Position numbers and translations under genes: made by a program. This document shows, in pieces, positions 44,120-52,580 of a stretch of 64,000 bases of DNA (position 1 is the stretch's first letter; each line of letters opens with the position of its first letter). The DNA comes from Streptomyces sp. NBC_01551 (GTDB lineage: Bacteria; Actinomycetota; Actinomycetes; Streptomycetales; Streptomycetaceae): the NCBI RefSeq assembly GCF_026339935.1, contig NZ_JAPEPX010000001.1:3548001-3612000 (forward strand), written 5' to 3'. Below the pieces are notes generated by a model, which was not told where the DNA came from, searched no databases, and worked only from the letters and a program-made list of their open reading frames with translations.

Positions 44120-44314
44120 TCATCTTCCTTTCGTTGTGAGGGCGGAGCGCGTCAGGGTGAGGCCGAGCACCACCTCCAGGAGTTCGGCCGCCGAGAGCAC
44201 GAGGTCGTCGTCTTCGCCTTCGACCCGGCCCGCGGGCTCGGCGGAGTACGAAGGGCGCACGGCGCCGCCCTCGTCGTCAGGCAGGGGCCACCACGATCTG
44301 AAGTCCATGATCAT
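44120..44314 (-). CDS. 64-residue protein resembling the amidase C-terminus
   Basis: The start ATG at 44314 overlaps the amidase stop (ATGA) and is preceded by AAGGA; the stop lies 2 bp before the ligase start. Residues about 30-64 (GRVEGEDDDLVLSAAELLEVVLGLTL) closely copy the amidase end (GRVGEDDLVLSAAGLLETALGLTL). The first 30 residues (DFRSWWPLPDDEGG) do not match it. It thus looks like a tail duplication that gained its own start, or a remnant kept in frame. No function is known; translational coupling between amidase and ligase is one possibility. Confidence 0.6.
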   Translation of the reverse strand: MIMDFRSWWPLPDDEGGAVRPSYSAEPAGRVEGEDDDLVLSAAELLEVVLGLTLTRSALTTKGR

Positions 44315-45729
44315 TTTCCTTCCGCTGTGATGCCGGGGGCTGACAGGGTGAGGCCGAGCGCCGTCTCCAGGAGGCCGGCGGCCGAGAGCACGAGGTCGTC
44401 TTCGCCGACCCGGCCCACGAGTTGGAGCCCGACCGGCAGCCCGGCCGGCGTGAGGCCGACGGGCAGCGACAGGGCGGGCTGGCCGGTGAGGTTGAAGGGG
44501 TAGGCCGCGGGGGCCCAGGCGAGCCATCGCAGGTCCCGCGGGTCGGCGGCCCACGGCGGGGCGATCGCCTCGGCCGCGAAGGCCTCGACCGGGACGGTCG
44601 CCATGACCAGCAGGTCGTAGGACTCCATCACCGAGGCGAGCCGCGCCCGCAGGGCGAGCCGGGCCGCCTCGGCGCGGGCCACCGAGGCGCCGCTCAGGGA
44701 GCGCCCGTAGCGCACGACCGCCAGCCGGCCCTCGTCGCACCACGCCTCGTCGCCGGGCGCGGTGCCGTGCGCGTCGGCGGCGGCGAGGATGTCCACCAGG
44801 GCGCCGTACGGGTCGGGGAACGGGGCCTCGATGCGGTCGACGCGGTGTCCCAGCGCGGCCAGCACCGGCAGGACGCCCTCGGTGACGTCGCGGACCGCGG
44901 CGGAGGTCCCCCGGAACTCGACCCAGCCGACGCGCAGCGGGGCGAGCGCCGCCCCGGACACGGACGGGGTCGTCGCCGAGTCGGGGTCCCGGTGGTCGGG
45001 GCCGCCCAGCACCGCCATGAGCTCGGCGACGTCCGCCACGCTCCGCGCGAGCGGCCCGACGTGGGACAACCGCTCGGCGCAGGGCGGCACGTAGGGGATC
45101 CGCCCGTAGGAGGGCTTGAACCCGACCACGCCGCAGAACGCCGCGGGAATGCGGACCGACCCGGCCCCGTCGGTGCCGAGCGAGGCGGTGCACAGGCCCG
45201 CCGCCACGGCGGCCGCGGAGCCGCCGCTGGAGCCGCCGGCGGTCCGGTCGAGCGCCCAGGGATTGCGGGTGGGGGCGGACACGCGGCTGACGGTGCTCGC
45301 GCTCCATCCGTACTCCGACGTGGTCGTCTTCCCCACGACGATGGCGCCCGCGGCCCGCAGCCGGGCCACGGAGGGCGCGTCGGCCGCGGGCCGCGGGTTC
45401 GGCAGCAACGACCCCCGCCTGGTAGGGATGTCCTGTGTCTGGATGAGGTCCTTCACCGACACCGTGACGCCGAGCAGCGGCCGGCCGCGGAAGGCGGCCT
45501 CGCCGAGACCGGCGATGAGGCGGTCGGCCGCCTCGGCCTCCCGCAGCGCGCGGGCCTCCGCGACCTCGACGTACGCGCCGAGCGCCGGGTCCGTCGCACG
45601 GATGGCGGTGAGCACGTCGACGACGTGCCCGGCGACCGTGGAATGCCCATCGAGAAGAAATTGCCGTGTTTCGTGAATGCCACGGCGGATCGGCTGTCTA
45701 CTCTTCGTTGTTGTCGTGGAGTCTGACAC
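44311..45729 (-). CDS. Amidase-signature hydrolase (KinK/FzmO type)
   Basis: The 472-residue protein has the amidase signature triad: Lys in VTVSVKDLIQ, the cis-Ser in TAGGSSGGSAAAVAAG and the nucleophile Ser in GTDGAGSVRIPAAFCG, then GFKPSYGR. Length is normal. FzmO/KinK-type amidases remove the acetyl group from N-acetyl-glutamylhydrazide, giving glutamylhydrazine; the same job is expected here. The start is uncertain: no in-frame ATG fits, and GTG 45729 gives the N-terminal helix expected for the family. The gene opens the nitrogen operon and is divergent from the second CMD-like gene, with a StrR-type operator between. Confidence 0.88.
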   Translation of the reverse strand: MSDSTTTTKSRQPIRRGIHETRQFLLDGHSTVAGHVVDVLTAIRATDPALGAYVEVAEARALREAEAADRLIAGLGEAAFRGRPLLGVTVSVKDLIQTQDIPTRRGSLLPNPRPAADAPSVARLRAAGAIVVGKTTTSEYGWSASTVSRVSAPTRNPWALDRTAGGSSGGSAAAVAAGLCTASLGTDGAGSVRIPAAFCGVVGFKPSYGRIPYVPPCAERLSHVGPLARSVADVAELMAVLGGPDHRDPDSATTPSVSGAALAPLRVGWVEFRGTSAAVRDVTEGVLPVLAALGHRVDRIEAPFPDPYGALVDILAAADAHGTAPGDEAWCDEGRLAVVRYGRSLSGASVARAEAARLALRARLASVMESYDLLVMATVPVEAFAAEAIAPPWAADPRDLRWLAWAPAAYPFNLTGQPALSLPVGLTPAGLPVGLQLVGRVGEDDLVLSAAGLLETALGLTLSAPGITAEGK

Positions 45730-45785
45730 GAGACCACTACAAGTCACCGGCTGAATTCCGTGCAACTTGCGGATTGCGGAGGGTG

Positions 45786-45814
45786 TTACATCTGCGCGCA
45801 TTCCGCAGTTGAAC
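45786..45814. promoter_or_regulatory. StrR-type operator 5 (amidase operon / CMD-like copy 2)
   Basis: TTACATCTG (45786-45794), 11 bp, CAGTTGAAC (45806-45814). The left arm is the same variant type as in operator 1 (TTTCATCTG). Confidence 0.65.
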
Positions 45815-45898
45815 GGGATTTCTTGCGAATGGGGCGAGCGGCGAGCAGCATGTTTCGGAGCTAATTCACACTCACTTATCGCACAGGAGAAGAACCCG

Positions 45899-46336
45899 AT
45901 GACTCCACGGATGGACAACCCTTCCCTGGTCGTTCCCGGCGCCCTGCAGCCCCTGCTCGACCTGACCGAGGTCATCGGCAAGGTCGGCGTGCCGCAGACG
46001 ACCCTCGACCTCGTCCGGCTCCGCGTCAGCGAGATCAACGGCCGCGTCTACACGCTCGCGCAGGACGCCGAGCAGGCGGACGAGCGGCTGCCGCTGGTGA
46101 AGAGCTGGCGGACCGAGTCCTGCTTCGCCGACGCCGAGCGCTCCGCGCTGGCGATGGCCGAGGCCGTCACCCTCATGACCGACCCGCAGGACATGGCGTC
46201 GGACGAGATCTGGGAGGACTCCTCCCAGTACTACAACGACGAGCAGCTCGGCGCGCTGGTCATGCACATCGGCCTGGTCAACTTCTGGAACCGCGTGAAC
46301 GTCGCCACCCAGCAGGAACCCGCGGCCTGGCGCTGA
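45899..46336 (+). CDS. CMD/AhpD-fold protein lacking redox cysteines (copy 2)
   Basis: This 145-residue protein is a paralogue of the one at 12710: PSLVVPGALQPLLDLTEVIGKVGVP, LVRLRVSEINGRVYTL, CFADAERSALAMAEA and HIGLVNFWNRVNVATQQEP. The NGCxxC motif is replaced by NGRVYT at Asn47, at exactly the same position as in copy 1. It ends about 20 residues earlier than copy 1. Start ATG 45899 follows AGGAGAAG. It leads an operon with a sulfotransferase-like gene and a sugar epimerase gene. The retained fold with lost cysteines suggests a non-redox role, perhaps binding a quinone intermediate. Confidence 0.75.
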   Translation: MTPRMDNPSLVVPGALQPLLDLTEVIGKVGVPQTTLDLVRLRVSEINGRVYTLAQDAEQADERLPLVKSWRTESCFADAERSALAMAEAVTLMTDPQDMASDEIWEDSSQYYNDEQLGALVMHIGLVNFWNRVNVATQQEPAAWR

Positions 46337-46354
46337 GGAAGGGGACGCATCACC

Positions 46355-47017
46355 GTGCTGAAGCTCATCAACGCCGGCCTGGGCCGGACCGGTACGACGT
46401 CACTGCAGGTGGCCCTGGACCAGCTCGGTCTCGGTCCCTGTTTTCACATGTTCGACATCGTCGGCGACGAGGGGCGCCTCGCGCAGTGGGAGAAGATCGT
46501 CTGCGACGGGGAGAGCCCCGACTGGGAGGCCGTGTTCGACGGGTACACCTCCGCGGTCGACGGCCCGTGCGCGGTCTTCTACAAGCAGATCAGCGAGGCG
46601 TTTCCCGAGGCCAAGGTGATCCTCACGGTGCGCGACGCGGAGGGCTGGTACCGCAGCACCTACGACACGCTCTACCAGTTCGCGCTGCGGACCGCGGAGC
46701 ACCCGCCGGAGCCGGGTTCGCGGCAGGACCGGCTGTTCCGGATCGTCTCCACCATGGTCTGGGACGGCCTCTTCGAGGGCCGGTTCGGCGACAAGGACCA
46801 CGCCATCGAGGCCTACCACCGGCACAACGCGGAGGTCGTGCGCGCCCTCGGCGCGGACAAGGTCCTCGTCTTCGACGTGAAGCAGGGGTGGGAGCCGCTG
46901 TGCGCGTTCCTCGGGGTCGAGGTGCCCGAGGGGGAGTTCCCGCGTGCCAACGACAGCGATTCCATGCGCCGGCGGATCGCCGAGGCGGCCGGGGCCGGTC
47001 CGGTCCCGGCCGGCTGA
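46355..47017 (+). CDS. Sulfotransferase-family protein
   Basis: The 220-residue product has an N-terminal phosphosulfate-type loop NAGLGRTGTTSLQVALDQLG, then FPEAKVILTVRDAEGWYRS, the strand-turn region for the 3'-phosphate, and a terminal VKQGWEPLCAFLGVEVP. This matches the Sulfotransfer_4-like family seen in many actinomycete clusters. It could sulfate the product or a sugar, or serve a non-sulfation role; no PAPS-supply gene is nearby. GTG 46355 lies 18 bp after the CMD-like gene. The epimerase follows after 18 bp. Confidence 0.8.
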   Translation: MLKLINAGLGRTGTTSLQVALDQLGLGPCFHMFDIVGDEGRLAQWEKIVCDGESPDWEAVFDGYTSAVDGPCAVFYKQISEAFPEAKVILTVRDAEGWYRSTYDTLYQFALRTAEHPPEPGSRQDRLFRIVSTMVWDGLFEGRFGDKDHAIEAYHRHNAEVVRALGADKVLVFDVKQGWEPLCAFLGVEVPEGEFPRANDSDSMRRRIAEAAGAGPVPAG

Positions 47018-47035
47018 GGCAGCGAGGAGCACGAG

Positions 47036-47629
47036 GTGTTGATCTCGGAAATGACGGTGCCCGGCGCGTTCCGCGTCGAGCCCGAGCCCCTGAGCGACCG
47101 GCGCGGCCACTTCTTCGAGTCGGTGAAGGCCAGCGACCTGCTGGCCGCCTCCGGCTGGGAGTTCTCGGTCCGCCAGGTCAACTACTCGGTGTCCAGGCGG
47201 AACACCCTGCGGGGCATCCACGGCACCAAGGTCCCGCCCGGCCAGGCGAAGTTCGTCACCTGCGTGCGCGGGAGCGCGCTGGACATCGCCGTCGACCTGC
47301 GCGTGGGTTCGCCGACCTTCGGGCACTACGACGTCACGTACCAGAGCCCGGAGTCGGGGACGGCCGTGTACCTGCCGGACGGGGTCGGCCACGCCTTCCT
47401 CGCGCTCACCGACGACACGTGCATGAGCTACCTCTGCTCGCAGGAGTACGTGCCGGGAACCATGATCGACGTGGACGCGCTCGATCCGGCCCTGGCGCTG
47501 CCCTGGGACCTGAAGGAACCGCCGATCCGCTCGGACAAGGACGCCGCGGCCCCCACCCTGGCCGAGGCGGCGGCGGCGGGTCTCCTGCCGACGTGGGAAC
47601 AGTGCCCGCCGCGGCTGGTCACCTTCTGA
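47036..47629 (+). CDS. dTDP-4-keto-6-deoxyhexose epimerase (RmlC-like)
   Basis: This 197-residue cupin protein has DRRGHFFESVKASDL, VNYSVSRRNTLRGIHG, the VRGSALDIAVDLRVGSPTFG strand and YLPDGVGHAFLALTDD. These are hallmarks of 3,5- or 5-epimerases, with the catalytic His in RGIHG. The reaction would turn the D-configured 4-keto sugar to the L series, so L-2,6-dideoxysugars are expected. The start is GTG 47036 after GAGGAGCACGAG. It converges with the 3-ketoreductase gene and ends at a perfect 16-bp hairpin. Confidence 0.9.
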   Translation: MLISEMTVPGAFRVEPEPLSDRRGHFFESVKASDLLAASGWEFSVRQVNYSVSRRNTLRGIHGTKVPPGQAKFVTCVRGSALDIAVDLRVGSPTFGHYDVTYQSPESGTAVYLPDGVGHAFLALTDDTCMSYLCSQEYVPGTMIDVDALDPALALPWDLKEPPIRSDKDAAAPTLAEAAAAGLLPTWEQCPPRLVTF

Positions 47630-47668
47630 TCGGCTCCAAAAGAAACGCGGAAAGAAAAGCGTGAAAAG

Positions 47669-47703
47669 AACGGCAGCCGGCGTCACAGACGCCGGCTGCC
47701 GTT
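47669..47703. terminator. Perfect 16-bp hairpin between convergent sugar genes
   Basis: AACGGCAGCCGGCGTC (47669-47684), loop ACA, exact complement 47688-47703, flanked by A-rich and T-rich ends, so it can act in both directions. Confidence 0.9.
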
Positions 47704-47722
47704 TTCCGCTTTCGCGGGGTCC

Positions 47723-48739
47723 TCACCCGTTCTCGTTCGCCGAATCGGCCCGCGCGCGGATCCGGGCCATCAACGTGGCTTGCCGCACCAATTGCCGGTG
47801 GTGCACCCGGCGCGCCGCCGGATCGCGAATGGCGTCGTGGAACGCGCTGAACACGCCGAAGAACTGGTCCGACGCCGGGGCGAGGATCGTGGTCTCGCGG
47901 TCCTTCTGCTGGAGCCGCAGGAGCGGGCGGGCGTCCCGGGAGGGGGTGAACGCCCATTCCAGGATCAGCCGGCCCTCGCTGCCCCACAGGTCGTAGGTCG
48001 AGCGGTAGCTGTGGGACAGCCCGAAGGAACAGTTCGCGGTGACGCCGGCGCCGTCGCGCAGCAGCGCCGCCCCGGAGACGTCCACGCCCAGTTCCGCGTC
48101 GAACTCCAGGCCGGCCCCGAGGACCCTCGTCGCCGCCCCGAGGTACTCCTGGGCCGCGCGCACCGGGTAGCAGCCGACCTCCCACAGCGCCCCGCCGCCG
48201 AGGTCCGCCTGGTACTTGATGCCCTGCGGGTCGGTCGGCGGGATGCCGAACGAGCCGTTGAAGGCGCGCAGTTCCCCGATGGCCCCGTCGGCCAGCAGGG
48301 ACCGCGCCAGGTCGTGCTGGGGGTGCCGCAGGAACGCGAAGTTCTCCATGATGAGCAGTCCGCGCTCCTCGGCGAGCGCGACCAGGGCCCGGGCGGTTTC
48401 CTCGCTGGGCACGGCCGGCTTCTCGATCAGCACGTGCTTGCCCGCGCTCAGCGCCCGGTTCGCCCACTCGGCGTGCTCGCTGTTCGGCAGCGGGATGTAG
48501 ACCGCGTCGACGTCAGGCATGTCGAGGAGGCGGTCGTACCCCGCGACGGCCTCGCAGTCGAACGCGGCCGCGACGCCCTTGGCCTTCTCCTGGGACCGGC
48601 TCGCGACCGCCACCAGGTCGAACGCCGACTCCCGGATCGCCGGGAGCGCTCGCCGTACGGCGATGTCGGCGCACCCGATGACACCTATGCGGGTCCTCCG
48701 CTCGGATTCATGGACGGGTGCCAGATCTTCGTTTTTCAC
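47723..48739 (-). CDS. NDP-hexose 3-ketoreductase (Gfo/Idh/MocA family)
   Basis: The 338-residue protein has RIGVIGCADIAVRRALPAI, PLPNSEHAEWANRALSAGKHVLIEKP (the EKP motif) and GGGALWEVGCYPVRAAQ. It matches the 3-ketoreductases that follow 2,3-dehydratase (TylC1/OleW type). It reduces the 3-keto group of the unstable 3,4-diketo sugar, completing 2-deoxygenation. GTG 48739, preceded by AGGTGG, gives a short leader before the Rossmann domain. It is divergent from the thymidylyltransferase gene; no StrR-type site was found in the 196-bp gap. Confidence 0.88.
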   Translation of the reverse strand: MKNEDLAPVHESERRTRIGVIGCADIAVRRALPAIRESAFDLVAVASRSQEKAKGVAAAFDCEAVAGYDRLLDMPDVDAVYIPLPNSEHAEWANRALSAGKHVLIEKPAVPSEETARALVALAEERGLLIMENFAFLRHPQHDLARSLLADGAIGELRAFNGSFGIPPTDPQGIKYQADLGGGALWEVGCYPVRAAQEYLGAATRVLGAGLEFDAELGVDVSGAALLRDGAGVTANCSFGLSHSYRSTYDLWGSEGRLILEWAFTPSRDARPLLRLQQKDRETTILAPASDQFFGVFSAFHDAIRDPAARRVHHRQLVRQATLMARIRARADSANENG

Positions 48740-48935
48740 AGGTCCACCTAAACGACATAGGAATTCGTGTGCCTGAACGGGGATGACGCCAGCGTGGGCG
48801 GGCGGCGCTTTGTTCGTCAACACCCTTCGACTTACACGGCTCGTGGCATCGGAGGTGACTATCGGGCGCGCGTTCTCCCGATATAAAGTGCGGGCGTCCG
48901 CCTAATTGGCGCGAATAGACTGAGGAGGCGTCACG

Positions 48936-49805
48936 GTGAAGGGAATCATCCTGGCCGGCGGCAATGGTACGAGGCTCCACCCGATCACGCTCGGTGTATC
49001 AAAGCAAATGCTCCCGGTTTACGACAAGCCGATGATTTACTACCCGCTGTCGGCCCTGATGCTGGCGGGGATCACCGAGATCGAGATCATCACCACCCCT
49101 GAGGACCAGGAGATGTTCCGCCGGCTGCTGGGCGACGGCTCCTGGCTCGGAATCTCCCTGACCTACGCGGAGCAGGACAAGCCCCGCGGGGTCGCCGACG
49201 CGTTCCTGGTCTCCGCCGAGCACATCGGCGACGACTCCGTCGCCCTGGTGCTGGGCGACAACATCTTCCACGGCTACGAGTTCGGGCCCATGCTCCAGCG
49301 GGCCGCCCAGGACATCGAGGGCTGCGTCCTGTTCGGCTACCCGGTGCGCGACCCCGAGCGGTACGGCGTCGGCACGGTCGACGAGCGGGGCCGGCTCGTC
49401 TCGCTGGAGGAGAAGCCCGCCAACCCGCAGACCAACATGGCGGTCACCGGCCTGTACCTCTACGACAACCAGGTCGTGGACATCGCCCGGGAACTGCGGC
49501 CCTCCGACCGCGGCGAGCTGGAAATCACCGACCTCAACCGCGTCTACATGGAGCGGGGCGAGGCCACCCTGATTCCGCTCGGCCGCGGTTTCGTCTGGCT
49601 GGACACCGGAACGCACGACGCGCTGATGGAGGCGGGGGACTACGTACAGGTCCTGGAACACCGTCAGGGCGTGCGCATCGCCTGTCTCGAAGAGATCGCC
49701 TGGCGCATGGGATACATCGACCGGGAGGCCTGTTACCGGCTCGGAAGCCGCCTCGCGAAATCGGCGTACGGCCAATACATCATGGAAATGGCCCAGGCGG
49801 GCTGA
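48936..49805 (+). CDS. rmlA: Glucose-1-phosphate thymidylyltransferase
   Basis: This 289-residue enzyme makes dTDP-glucose from glucose-1-phosphate and dTTP. It has the nucleotidyl transferase motif LAGGNGTRLHPITLGVSKQ, KPMIYYPLS, LVLGDNIFHG and LEEKPANPQT. The C-terminal part ends with YRLGSRLAKSAYGQYI as in RmlA/StrD enzymes. The start in this region is GTG 48936, with AGGAGG upstream. It is followed by a glycosyltransferase gene 57 bp downstream. It starts the deoxysugar branch. Confidence 0.94.
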   Translation: MKGIILAGGNGTRLHPITLGVSKQMLPVYDKPMIYYPLSALMLAGITEIEIITTPEDQEMFRRLLGDGSWLGISLTYAEQDKPRGVADAFLVSAEHIGDDSVALVLGDNIFHGYEFGPMLQRAAQDIEGCVLFGYPVRDPERYGVGTVDERGRLVSLEEKPANPQTNMAVTGLYLYDNQVVDIARELRPSDRGELEITDLNRVYMERGEATLIPLGRGFVWLDTGTHDALMEAGDYVQVLEHRQGVRIACLEEIAWRMGYIDREACYRLGSRLAKSAYGQYIMEMAQAG

Positions 49806-49862
49806 GCGCGGACGGCGCACCGAGGAACGCATCCACCCTCTCACCGAAAGAAGTCCCCTCGC

Positions 49863-50939
49863 ATGAAAATCCTCTTCACCGTCGGTGGCAGCCAGGCGGC
49901 CGTCTTCGGCGTCTCCCCGCTCGCCGCGGCCGCGCGCAACGCGGGCCACGAGATCCTGGTGGCCGCCGACGAGCCGCTGATGGCCGCCGCGGCGTCCGTG
50001 GGGCTCCCGGCCGTCTGCATCACCCCCGAACGCATGCGGTACGGCCAGGAGTCCATGACGGCCGCCGTCCGGCTCGACGCGCTGCTGGAGCTCACGCGGG
50101 CGTGGACACCGGATCTGGTCGTCGGCGGCCTCTCCCACGTCCCGCGGGTGCTCGCCGCCCGTCTCAAGGTCCCCTACGTCCGCCACATCTGGCACATCGC
50201 CCCGATGGCCCGCCGCGACCGCAAGGCGGTGGAGGAACTCCAGCCGGAGCTGCGGCGCCTGGGCCTGTCCGAACTGCCGGAGCCCGACCTCTTCATCGAC
50301 CTGTGCCCGCCCTCGCTGCGCCCGCCGGGCGCCCCGGCCGCGCGGTCCATGCGCTGGGTCCCCCGGGTGAGCCAGAGCCGGCTGGAGCCCTGGATGTACA
50401 CCCGTCCCGAGGGCCGCCACCGGGTGCTGATCACCGCGGGCACCCGCAACCTCATGCTCGACACCCCCGGCAATTCGCTGCGGGGGCTGGTGGACGGCCT
50501 GACCGGCGCGGGCGCCGAGGTGCTGATCGCGGCGCTCCCCGAGGCCGCCGAGCGGTTCGGCCCGGAGCTGGGCGACGTCCGGATCGGCTGGATACCCCTG
50601 GACGTGGTCGCCCCCACCTGTGACCTGGCGGTCCACCACGGCGGCGCGACCACCGCCATGACGCTGATCAACGCGGGCGTGCCCCAGCTGGTCATCCCCG
50701 ACAACGGCTACGGCAAGGCCGTCGCCGAGGCCGTCAGCGGCTTCGGCGCCGCCCTGATGGTGGACCGGCACCGGCCGGAGGCCGGCCAGGACCCCGACGA
50801 GGTGATCGCGGCCGGCTGCCGGGAGATCCTCTCGGACCCCGGCTACGCCGAGCGGACCCGGACCCTGGCCCGGGAGAGCGCGTCGCTGCCGACCCCCGGC
50901 GAGGTGCTGCGCGAGCTGGAAGCCCTCGTCGCACCCTGA
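49863..50939 (+). CDS. Glycosyltransferase GT1 (paralogue A)
   Basis: The 358-residue GT-B enzyme has MKILFTVGGSQAAVFGVSPLA, the WMYTRPEGRHRVLITAGT joint and DLAVHHGGATTAMTLINAGVPQLVIP (donor-binding HHGG). It is a close paralogue of the one at 51143-52324 but about 35 residues shorter. No helper-protein type motif is seen. It should transfer a deoxysugar to the polyketide or extend a sugar chain. It lies in an operon with the thymidylyltransferase and ends at a double hairpin shared with its paralogue. Confidence 0.9.
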   Translation: MKILFTVGGSQAAVFGVSPLAAAARNAGHEILVAADEPLMAAAASVGLPAVCITPERMRYGQESMTAAVRLDALLELTRAWTPDLVVGGLSHVPRVLAARLKVPYVRHIWHIAPMARRDRKAVEELQPELRRLGLSELPEPDLFIDLCPPSLRPPGAPAARSMRWVPRVSQSRLEPWMYTRPEGRHRVLITAGTRNLMLDTPGNSLRGLVDGLTGAGAEVLIAALPEAAERFGPELGDVRIGWIPLDVVAPTCDLAVHHGGATTAMTLINAGVPQLVIPDNGYGKAVAEAVSGFGAALMVDRHRPEAGQDPDEVIAAGCREILSDPGYAERTRTLARESASLPTPGEVLRELEALVAP

Positions 50940-50983
50940 CCGACGGCGTCGCACCCCGACCGACAGCGCACCCCGACCGACAG

Positions 50984-51020
50984 CGTGGCGGCCGGTGCCC
51001 GACGGGCACCGGCCGCCACG
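50984..51020. terminator. Hairpin between convergent glycosyltransferase genes (first)
   Basis: CGTGGCGGCCGGTGCC (50984-50999) pairs with 51005-51020 across CGACG. Confidence 0.7.
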
Positions 51021-51044
51021 CATGCGCATCGCCCGGGGCCACAC

Positions 51045-51098
51045 GCGAATCGCCCTGAGACCGACGGAGCGGGGCTCCGTGGTCTCAGGGCGATTCGC
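51045..51098. terminator. Long two-tier hairpin (second)
   Basis: GCGAATCGCCCTGAGACC (51045-51062) pairs exactly with 51081-51098; the enclosed segment folds again as ACGGAGC/GCTCCGT. Together with the hairpin at 50984 it isolates the two convergent genes. Confidence 0.75.
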
Positions 51099-51142
51099 TG
51101 TGCGGGGGGTGACCGGCGGGCGGTCCGCCGGGTACGGGGTGC

Positions 51143-52324
51143 TTAGCGCGAAGCCAGGGCCTCCAGCTTGGGCACGATCTCGGCGGGCGTGGGCAGCGTC
51201 GAGATCTCCTTGGCGAGGAACTGCGTCCGCTCGGTGTAGCTCGGCTCCTCCAGCAGCTCCTTGCAGGCGGCGGCGATGACCTCGCCGGGAGCCTTGTCGG
51301 GCTCCTGCGCCTGCGGCCACAGCGTCTTGCCGGCGCCGAAGCCGCTGATGGCCTTGGCGATGGCCTCCCGGTGGTAGTTCGGCGGGAACTCCGGCGGGTT
51401 CTCCGGGATGATCAGCTGCGGCACGCCGTTGGCCATCAGGGTCGTGGCCGTGGTCGCACCGCCGTGGTGGACCGCCAGGTCACAGGTGGCGGCGGCGACG
51501 TCCATCGGGATCCAGCCGACGCGGGCGTCGCCCAGCTCCGAGCCGAACCGCTCGGCCGCACCCGGGGACGCCGCGATCAGCACCTCGGCGTTCAGCTTGC
51601 CCAGCTCGCTCACCAGCAGCGGCATGGACCAGCCCGGGTCGCGGAACATCAGGCTGCGGAAGCCCGAGGTGACCAGGACGCGGCGGCGCCCCTCGGGGCG
51701 GGTGTACATCCAACGCTCCAGCCGGCGCTGCGGGTTGCTGGGGATCCAGCGCAGCGGCTGAGCGGTGGGGTCGTGGGACGGCCGCAGAGACGGCGGGGTC
51801 GAGTCGAGGAGCAGGTCGGGCTTGAGCAGCCCGTCCAGGCCCAGGCGCTCCAGCTCGGGCCGGAGCTCCTCCTCGGCGCCCGGGTCGATGCCGGTGAGCG
51901 GGATCCCCAGGTACTCGACCTGGCGCACGTACGGGACGCGCAGGTGGGCGGCGAGCAGCATCGCCGCGTAGCTCTGCGAGCTGCCGACGACCACGTCGGG
52001 CGTCCAGTCCTTCGTCAGCTCCAGCAGGGACTCCAGCCCCGCCAGACCCATCCGCGCGAAGCCGCGACCCTGGCCGAACATCTCCTCGTCGCCCAGTTCG
52101 CGGGGGAAGCGCAGGCCCCGGCCCGGGTTGGTGATCCGCATGAAGTGCCGGATCGGGTCGACCGTGTAGCAGAACGTGGGAAGTCCGATGGCTTCCGCGG
52201 TTTCCACCCACGGTTCGTGGCCGGCCAATATGACCTGATGGCCCGCGTTCCGCGCGGCCGTCGCCAGGGGGGCGGCGGCGTAGAAGGTGGCCTGGCTGCC
52301 CGTGGTGATGAACAGGATTTTCAT
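51143..52324 (-). CDS. Glycosyltransferase GT1 (paralogue B)
   Basis: This 393-residue enzyme starts MKILFITTGSQATFYAAAPLA and has RWMYTRPEGRRRVLVTSGF and DLAVHHGGATTATTLMANGVPQLIIP, all near-copies of the segments in paralogue A. It has an extra stretch around MFGQGRGFARMGLAGLESL and a longer linker after the donor motif. Two close enzymes plus the DesVII-type one suggest two or three different glycosylations. It is divergent from the hydrazine-forming operon and shares with it a StrR-type operator. Its start has no strong ribosome binding site apart from GGAGTGCC just upstream. Confidence 0.9.
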   Translation of the reverse strand: MKILFITTGSQATFYAAAPLATAARNAGHQVILAGHEPWVETAEAIGLPTFCYTVDPIRHFMRITNPGRGLRFPRELGDEEMFGQGRGFARMGLAGLESLLELTKDWTPDVVVGSSQSYAAMLLAAHLRVPYVRQVEYLGIPLTGIDPGAEEELRPELERLGLDGLLKPDLLLDSTPPSLRPSHDPTAQPLRWIPSNPQRRLERWMYTRPEGRRRVLVTSGFRSLMFRDPGWSMPLLVSELGKLNAEVLIAASPGAAERFGSELGDARVGWIPMDVAAATCDLAVHHGGATTATTLMANGVPQLIIPENPPEFPPNYHREAIAKAISGFGAGKTLWPQAQEPDKAPGEVIAAACKELLEEPSYTERTQFLAKEISTLPTPAEIVPKLEALASR

Positions 52325-52430
52325 GGCACTCCGGATGCTTTTCGTGAGACGCGGCCCAACGGATTTGTGAACGCCACCGATGTTCCCCAGCGCGCTGTTT
52401 TTCTGTCAATCGCCCTTAAAAGGCGACCCC

Positions 52431-52459
52431 GTTCGAATGCGGATTTCGCGCAGTTGAAC
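52431..52459. promoter_or_regulatory. StrR-type operator 6 (glycosyltransferase B / lyase operon)
   Basis: GTTCGAATG (52431-52439), 11 bp, CAGTTGAAC (52451-52459), between divergent genes. Confidence 0.72.
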
Positions 52460-52580
52460 AGGGCGACTCCATGGCGACTCCATGGCAATGTCGGAGATGC
52501 CGCGACGTCCGGCGGCCGGTCACCATGAGATCAGGACGGGAAACCCTCAAGAACGCGGATATCGAAAGTCGGTGGCACTC

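Noticed and set aside
46355..47017. Thymidylate or adenylate kinase-like P-loop protein
   Set aside because: The loop GRTGTTS and following VRDAEGWYRS fit sulfotransferases, not kinases.
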